From contig NW_004624801.1 of the NCBI RefSeq assembly GCF_000247695.1, positions 2,507,209-2,571,208 of the forward strand: a DNA stretch of 64,000 nucleotides. Direction: 5' to 3'. Origin of the DNA: Heterocephalus glaber (Eukaryota; Chordata; Mammalia; Rodentia; Bathyergidae). The notes under the pieces are model-generated. The model was not told where the DNA came from and made no database searches. It saw nothing but the letters and a program-made list of their open reading frames with translations. A program made the position numbers and the translations under genes. Positions 58,250 to 64,000 of this stretch are shown piece by piece; within the stretch, counting starts at the first letter, position 1, and every line of letters starts with the position of its first letter.

Positions 58250-58445
58250 CATGGTTCAGAGCTGGCTTTCAATCCCAGCTCCTCTGCAAATTACCTGTGC
58301 AACACTGGACGAATGACTGTACCTTGATTTTCTCATCTGGAGGCTGGGCATCAGGTAACTCACGGCTAGAGCTGTGAGGGGCCAAATGAGTTAACCAAAT
58401 CACAGCCATGGAACGCAGCCTGGCCAGAGTTAATAAATACTGGAT
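58250..58445 (+). repeat. MIR SINE, sense
   Basis: Atggttcagagctggctttc, aatcccagctcctctgcaaa, ttacctgtgcaacactggac, gattttctcatctggaggct, ggccaaatgagttaaccaaa, gcctggccagagttaataaa. Full-order match. Confidence 0.75.
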
Positions 58446-59184
58446 GTACTTATAAGCCTGGGCCCCTGAACCTCTTCTGCTCGCTACCTGCAAGGTGCCT
58501 GCTGACAACCGCATGCTGGGCTGGCATGAAGGTGTATTAGGGATGTGTATATAAAGGGATAGGCAAAGACACAAAACCCCCAAAGCTAAAAGCACTGCAA
58601 GGGTGTAACTGCTGTGACAGCTGTGTGCGACTCACCTTGCTTCTCGTCCTTCCTTCATGGGTACGAACAACCACCAAGCCAACTGGAAACCTCTGATTTC
58701 ACCTGAAAAGCATAACAAGAGGGTCACATCAGGAAAGAGTGTAATAATGCAACTCATTTTTAGGCTTAACATATGGAGGGCATAGCTTCTGAATATCAGC
58801 TTCTTATCCTCAGAGACATGAGAGTTCAATAGATGCTTATGTCTCAATATAGAATAAAACCACATTAACTTAAACAATCAGAACAAAGGGAGAAATCCAT
58901 TTCTTATGTCAACTGCAGATGTGGCAAATCAAAGAATACTTTCCAAGAAATACATTTTTTAAAGATAATAAATTAGACCTGGAAAATGAACCAAGAGGCA
59001 AATGGATATTCCACTGGGTAGTAATTCTTTTCAAGTTATAATGAAGCTCAAATTCACCATGGAACTTGACCATGAAATGATCTACTGCTAAGCAATGAGT
59101 TGTTCTATTTTCATTGGGCATTTTGTGCAAAGACTCCTGCAATACTACTGTTGTATGTTCTGACCTTACTGTGTATCAGAATTC
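58446..59184. other. Unique AT-rich sequence
   Basis: No recognised repeat or gene. Confidence 0.35.
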
Positions 59185-59275
59185 ATTAAGCAGGATAATG
59201 TGTCAGGAGCATCTAGCTCCATGACTGGCCTCTATCATGTTTTCAATAAATATCAGCTATACTATTATTAATTGT
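59185..59275 (+). repeat. MIR SINE 3' end, sense
   Basis: Aggagcatctagctccatga, ctggcctctatcatgttttc, aataaatatcagctatacta resemble the MIR end. Confidence 0.5.
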
Positions 59276-59319
59276 ACATTTCTTTGTGGGTTTCTAGAGC
59301 GCTGGGCTGTCTCAAATCA

Positions 59320-59530
59320 TCCACATAATTTCCGAACAAATGTTCACTGATGTCACCAGGGTTGCTGTCATTGTTGCTGCTAAAATAGATATTTAATCTT
59401 TAAATCCGGCCCCTGTTCCATCTAATTCTGACACCAGGAAGAGTAGTATTTCAAAAGGCGGTTAAAGATAATAGCCCCTTTGTCAACTTCCCCATCATTA
59501 GGCTCAAAGAAATCACTCTAGACCCTCAGG
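59320..59530. promoter_or_regulatory. Candidate conserved regulatory block
   Basis: Repeat-free block with gctaaaatagatatttaatc (MEF2-like, about 59379-59398), AGATAA at 59466-59471 and a CCTTTGTC SOX-like motif at about 59478-59485, plus cattaggctcaaagaaatca. Dense, varied motifs in AT-rich unique DNA suggest an enhancer. Not verifiable here. Confidence 0.3.
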
Positions 59531-60384
59531 TTGGCAAATGCAAACAGAGAGAAGAAAGGAAAGGGGGAAAAAGAACACCATCAGATTTGAAACAGAAAAC
59601 GTGTAACCTTCACACACAAGAGAAAGGATTGTTTGGGTGGTGTTTTGTCTTCCCTGCCTGAGCATCACACATCATCACTCCGGTGGTTTCTGAGTTCCTG
59701 AGGACAGGGCCAGGCTGGTCCTCTGCTGCCAACTCCATCAGCCACGCCTGTCACCGGATCAGATGGCGGAGAGGGGACCTCCCCTGTTGGATTACAATGC
59801 AGGTCACAGCCACTCGTTTGCTGCAACTGCCTCCTGCTACCAAAGCCACGAACTTGTTCCCAGACCAACCTCGAATGCAGCAGACTCCTGATCACGGGTA
59901 TGGGATTTGGAATTTGCCATCTTAGCCCAGATGAATGGTGCACCCTTTGGGGCCTATAGGCTGACAGGCAGATGCTGAACAACTTGTTAACAGGGACCAA
60001 GCAAAACTACACTGTTCACCTCCAGTCCCACAGCCTATGATAGATCTGCATTCCTGCTTTATGCAAAGACATCTCTGTGCCCAACCCATTTTGTTTATTA
60101 TTTGATAGAAAGCACCTGATAAACTTATTTAAACTAAAGCCCAGAAGAATGAAAACAGTTTCAGCATTACCCTTCCAGGGAAAATCTGCAGCTTAATGTC
60201 AGTCAGTCTAACTCCTCACCCACCTCACTCACAGCCATGAAGTTTCAATTTAGCCAACCTAGTGGCAGATGCTGGGAGAGGGCAGTTGAGACTTAATCCA
60301 GGTGGTGGGCATTCTCCCAGGCAGGGGAAGAAGGGTCCCTGGCATCACCAGCCCTCCCTTGGACAGCTGTAAAATGATATCGAA
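59531..60384. other. Unique sequence; possible second conserved patch
   Basis: The stretch at about 60040-60200 (tttgtttattatttgatag, acttatttaaactaaag) looks repeat-free and AT-rich with forkhead-like cores. Nothing else recognised. Confidence 0.35.
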
Positions 60385-60510
60385 GACTGCTCCCACCCCA
60401 GAGGTTCTGATTGTATATGGTGAGGCTGGCTAGGGGGTGCTCTTTAACCACCCCCACCCTCCCAGTAAGTCTGAGGATCCTCCAGGGATGTTGCTCCAAT
60501 GTGCATTAGG
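60385..60510 (+). mobile_element. Possible MER5-type fragment
   Basis: Cccaccccagaggttctgat, tgtatatggtgaggctggct, agggggtgctctttaacc resemble the middle of a MER5B-like element; caatgtgcattagg follows. Weak. Confidence 0.4.
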
Positions 60511-60932
60511 AGGGGGTCGGGGTGCTGGCCTGAGATTCTACTTAACATGCTCCTGGACAAACTCCAGGCTATGGGGTCCTTAGAACACACTCTACCCAAG
60601 CCTGGCCTTAGTGGTACCCTCTTAATCCTCCCAGGCCCCTGGGGAACCTTGGGCAAGCTGGTATCTTCCCTCTCCCTCCACAGCTTCTCTGCTGGGATAG
60701 ACACACTCCTCCTCCAGGAGGTCCCAGAGATGCGTCCAGCTGGCTGCGGAATATCAGATGGGGTGGGGACATTGCTCACAGCCCAAGAGACAGTGGGCCC
60801 TAGCCGGCTGTATACAAGTTCAAGGCAATCAGACTCAGGTCTGAAATGCCCCTCTGAAGGACTCCACGCTAAACAAAATGTTTGCTTGGGCTTTGTTAAA
60901 TCTGCAGGGTGTCTTTCCCCTTGGCTTTCTGC

Positions 60933-60946
60933 ATTGCCATGGCAAC
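60933..60946. promoter_or_regulatory. RFX X-box palindrome with forkhead and SOX-like neighbours
   Basis: ATTGCCATGGCAAC matches the GTTGCCATGGCAAC palindrome except for its first base. Within about 70 bases upstream lie TAAACAAA (60870-60877), TGTTTGCT (about 60879-60886) and CTTTGTT (60891-60897). Motif match only. Confidence 0.4.
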
Positions 60947-62169
60947 CAGGAGCTCCCAGGGATCCTGGCTGCCCATGGGCCCTAACTCTTCCCCTGGCAC
61001 ACTGGCTGGCCTCTGTCCTCAGGAGCCCTGCCCACTGTGCTACACGGATCTCCCCACCAGATAAGCGATGTTCTTCCATACTTACTGGGAAATGGGCTGC
61101 ACCATCGAGGCCAGAGCTTGCAGCTGGGCCGCCTACAGCCTGCCCCCAAGTCCCACCACCCCCACCCCTATCAGATCCTTCCTGACACCCCTGAGGGCAG
61201 ATACCTGAGCCCTAAGGGGACCCCAGCCTGGTAAGGATGACATCCACAAAGATTCCTTCACCCAAGACAGAAGGACCTGACACAAAAGACTTCCAGGTGA
61301 AACACAGAAAATATTAGCCTAGACTAAGGCTATTCCCACGGACCTCCTCCTGTCTTCTCCAAAAAGTCCGCCGGGGTCAGAAGGCCCCATGTGGAGGAGA
61401 TCAGGGTGGAAAAGGACAAATACTTGGATGGTCTATGGGCCTCAACTCTTTAGAGGAATCCTTACAGAGAACCCTGTTTTTGGCCAGAACAAGGCTTGGA
61501 GTTTGCGGGAATTCTTGGACCTTATGAAGAGCTCCAAAACCAGAGAGAAGCAACTTCTAGAAGTCACTTCTCTAGGAGCCCAGGGAGCTGGGCAGCTATC
61601 GGGGGTTGCAAGGCTGGGTCCCTTTTCTATGAACCTACTGAAGGCCAGCATGTCCAGTGGCCACTGATATAATGAGGGGTCCATAGCAGTGATCTCATTA
61701 ATAAGAACAAGTGTCTACAACATTAAAGTCTTGACAATAATGAATCCAGCCCGGACTCTGTCGTCCTTATACCACTGCAGTCATACATGTAATTTTTCTT
61801 TAATGGAAAAAGGGACCTGTGCAGACAGAAGGGCCTAAGGTCATGAACATCATACTTTGGCTTTGATGGTGACTACTTCCTCCCAGTCTCCACATTTGGT
61901 AGTTTTTACTGAGACCCTTTGTTGAATGTTTCATTGCTGTCACTGCAGATCTTTCTAGAAGACTCCCACCACAGCTAAGGAACCAGCTCCCCACTGCAGG
62001 CCGGGTCACCTGAGGCCCCTGGTACCCCGGGGTGTTTCTGACCAGCCAGAGGCCCCGAAGCCATCACCCCCGCCTGCCCATGTAGGAGAAGAGCAGTCTG
62101 GCAGGAGGTGCATCAGTGCTGTAGCCCAAACACACACACTCAGTCCTGCAGCCTAAACACCCAGCATAC
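60947..62169. other. Unique sequence, nothing recognised
   Basis: Single-copy-looking. The part at about 61700-61990 is AT-richer and could be conserved, but no specific motif cluster was identified. Confidence 0.35.
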
Positions 62170-62350
62170 ATCACACCCAGGCCTATAAAAGATAATTATG
62201 CAATCTGATCTGGCAAATTAGTGCCGCAGAACTGTCTGATTCTCACAATGAATTCGAGGGTTGGATCGGCAGGGAAAATTAACCTGAATCTTTATGGGGA
62301 TTTGCCCCCAGGTCCGGATTAGGGTTCATTTATCTCTTTTATTTTCCTGC
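62170..62350. promoter_or_regulatory. Candidate regulatory block with abutting TATA-like, GATA and C/EBP motifs
   Basis: TATAAAAG (62184-62191) runs into AGATAA (62190-62195), which abuts TTATGCAAT (62196-62204), a perfect C/EBP-type site. Further on come GGCAAATTAG, GAATTCGAGGG, ATCTTTATGGGG and CATTTATCTC. No initiator-driven transcript or exon could be established, so an enhancer is more likely than a promoter. Confidence 0.35.
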
Positions 62351-62487
62351 TGAGGGAGGGTGGAAAGGATTCTCTCCTGTCCACCCCTCCCCATCCCATC
62401 CAGGCTTGGCTTTTAGACAAGCCAGCTGCCTGGGGACCTTTCCCACGCATTATGGACTCCAGCTCAAATCATACAGCACCAGCTAGA
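62351..62487. other. Unique sequence
   Basis: Nothing recognised. Confidence 0.4.
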
Positions 62488-62545
62488 AGGAAGGGAGGGA
62501 GGGAGGGAGAGACAGACAGACAGACAGATAGATGATAGATGGATA
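62488..62545. repeat. Compound tetranucleotide microsatellite
   Basis: (GGGA)n passes into (GACA)n and then (GATA)/(GATG)n: aaggaagggagggagggagg, gagacagacagacagacaga, tagatgatagatggat. Confidence 0.95.
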
Positions 62546-62854
62546 ATTTTTCACAAGAAAGAAAAGTTCAGGCAACCCAAATCAAGGAATTCAGTCAACA
62601 CTAACTCAACACAAGGTAAAATGAACTGACATTCCCAGGAGACAACTTATCTCCTAATGATTCTGGCCTAACACTGAAATGTTTATTTGGTGAACACTCA
62701 TGTACACATTTCTCTAACCCCTCCCCCTCCGCCTCCCTCCCTTTCCCCCTCCCCCTCTCTTATTCCCCTCTATCTCTTCCAAGGACTCTTTCCAGAGATG
62801 GTCGCTAAAAGGAGTTGGTGCCTATCTCCTTAGCTCACTAAATAGCAGAATCAG
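62546..62854. other. Unique sequence with a pyrimidine-rich run
   Basis: A C/T-only-like tract (ctccccctccgcctccctcc, ctttccccctccccctctct) lies at about 62720-62762. Otherwise nothing recognised. Confidence 0.6.
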
Positions 62855-63015
62855 CAATGCATGGTGGTACACATCGGTAATCCCAGCACTACGGAGGCTG
62901 AGAGAGGAAGACTGTGTGTAGGTTTGAGGCCACCATGGGTTACATGTTGCATTCAAGGCTAACCTGGACTACACAGCAAGATCCTATCACAAACAAACAA
63001 ACAAACAAAAAAGGT
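62855..63015 (+). repeat. B1-like SINE with (CAAA)n tail
   Basis: Gcaatgcatggtggtacaca, tcggtaatcccagcactacg, gaggctgagagaggaagact, then a B1-type duplicated right part (gaggccaccatgggttacat, aaggctaacctggactacac, agcaagatcctatc) and an acaaacaaacaaacaaaca tail. Confidence 0.85.
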
Positions 63016-63022
63016 AAAATAA

Positions 63023-63225
63023 ACAATAGATGGGCATGGGAGTGCATGTCTGTAATCCCAGAACTCTGGGAGCCTAAGGCAAGAGGGTCACAGTTCAATC
63101 CCAGCCTAGGTAACTTAGCAAGACCTCATCTCAAAATAAAAAACAGGAAAAGGGCTGGGGATGTAGCTCAGCACGAAGTCCCTAGGTTCAACCCCTAGCA
63201 AGAATCAATCAATCAAATAAAACAA
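63023..63225 (+). repeat. B1/ID fusion SINE (B1-dID type), inserted in the tail of the B1
   Basis: B1 part: gatgggcatgggagtgcatg, tctgtaatcccagaactctg, ggagcctaaggcaagagggt, cctaggtaacttagcaagac, ctcatctcaaaataaaaaac. ID part: gggctggggatgtagctcag, cacgaagtccctaggttcaa, cccctagcaagaatc. Flanks aaataaacaa (about 63017-63026) and aaataaaacaa (about 63215-63225) form a likely target duplication. Confidence 0.92.
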
Positions 63226-64000
63226 AACGGCTGGATCACTAAGGAAGTGCTACCACCAGGCCAGTGCCAAGGCCAGTGTACACCAAGCAAGGGTTATCCT
63301 TCATCTAAGAGAAACAGACATTATGGCAGGCCTTCGAAGCTCTGTTTTTGGTACCTTTCTGGGTGTTCCCCTTGGGGACCATAACACTCTATTCCAACTC
63401 CTAAGTCAGCCCCACAATGACCACATACCCGGGGCTTGAAAGACAAAGCACTAGACAATGTAGAGGTGTTCAGCATTCACGCCTTCTTAGCCTAAGAGAA
63501 TGCAGGTCTGTCGGAGAAACAGTCATGCTGCACACAGAGACTGAGACAACTTCCCCTGTACTTACTGCCTGCATGGCCTGCCCATGAAATGATTCAAATG
63601 TGCCTCTCTATCAGACCAACCCGGCTCAGAGAATATGTTCTTGTTTTCAAGAATATATGGCAGGAAGAGGGGGGCAGCCCACAGCATTTTCATCTTTAAA
63701 ATATCATGGGAACCAAACTGCTCCACTTCAGAGCAGGTTTTACTGTATGCAGGCAACTCACTTAACAAACATATACACAGATGTGTGTGTGTGGGGGTGT
63801 GTGGGGGTGTGTGTGGTTTCAAGGACAATGGTTTATAGGAAAACAGTTTTAAACAAATGTCGTTTTTTGTGCCAGGTCTATAAGGATTAGGGGTGACCCT
63901 GGGAAGAGCAGTGAAAGGGAAGCGCAGAAGATGCAAAGGTACCCTCAGGCAGATGGCAATCTGTGCAGACTTCTGGCCAAACTCCAGACCCCAATTCCAA
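63226..64000. other. Unique sequence with a short (GT)n/G-rich run
   Basis: A gtgtgtgtgtgggggtgtgt-type run at about 63783-63815 is the only structure. The 124-codon minus-strand frame at 63562-63936 runs across it and is not a gene. Confidence 0.4.

Noticed and set aside
60444..61185. The two longest open frames of the window (228 codons +, 211 codons -) overlapping almost completely.
   Set aside because: Both strands being open together reflects GC-rich, stop-poor sequence. Neither product has a recognisable domain, and the start overlaps a possible MER5 fragment.
1..64000. CRISPR arrays, tRNA/rRNA genes, bacterial operons, phage or integrated viral genomes.
   Set aside because: No regularly spaced direct repeats and no free-standing tRNA gene (the tRNA-like segments are SINEs). 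The only retroviral traces are old solo or partial LTRs without internal genes.

Overview
The window looks like ordinary non-coding mammalian chromosome, most probably from a squirrel-like (sciuromorph) rodent. The best clue is a set of SINEs in which a 7SL-derived B1-like monomer is joined to a tRNA-Ala-derived ID-like module (about 7598, 13259, 20845, 37076 and 63023), together with free-standing ID elements (5490, 13822, 48370). From general knowledge, such B1/ID fusions belong to squirrels, dormice, beavers and relatives rather than mice or rats. MIR, L2, CR1/L3, MER20, MER5, Tigger, mariner and MaLR/MLT1 remnants are also present, as in any placental mammal. The assignment is inferred from repeats; no gene identifies a species.

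I recognise no protein-coding gene, tRNA, rRNA or small RNA. Nearly all open frames are chance frames in sequence of moderate GC, or translations of simple repeats. Three coding-like pieces are kept as weak candidates: a possible 164-nt internal exon at 12987-13150 (+), an unidentified 146-codon frame at 39577-40017 (-), and a possible 253-nt exon at 40593-40845 (-).

Layout. 1-10 kb: an L1-like tail abutting a dead mariner transposase, an ID, a MER20 split by a SINE with a clear target-site duplication, and a CR1/L3-like remnant. 10-21 kb: MIRs, a complete-looking MaLR-type solo LTR (12351-12783), SINEs and an AT-rich block (17490-17830) that reads like a conserved regulatory element. 21.2 kb: a 100-N gap whose flanks are the same sequence, so the gap is probably false. 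23.8-25.2 kb: four hAT-type elements, a MIR and an L1M piece. 27-35 kb: MER20, MIRs, Tigger and an LTR. 36-45 kb: SINE, a palindromic DNA element, the two minus-strand candidates, a perfect RFX X-box and an MLT1 LTR. 45-52 kb: a long polypurine tract, simple repeats, an MLT1 LTR and a reverse ID. 52-64 kb: an L2, MIRs, several regulatory-looking blocks and a B1 whose tail received a B1/ID SINE.

No operon or pathway can be described. If the stretch does anything, it is most likely as distal regulatory or intronic DNA. No wholly new biological system is visible. The strongest checkable observations are the false gap at 21155-21343, the three RFX-type palindromes, the GATA-C/EBP composite near 62.2 kb, and the exon candidates.
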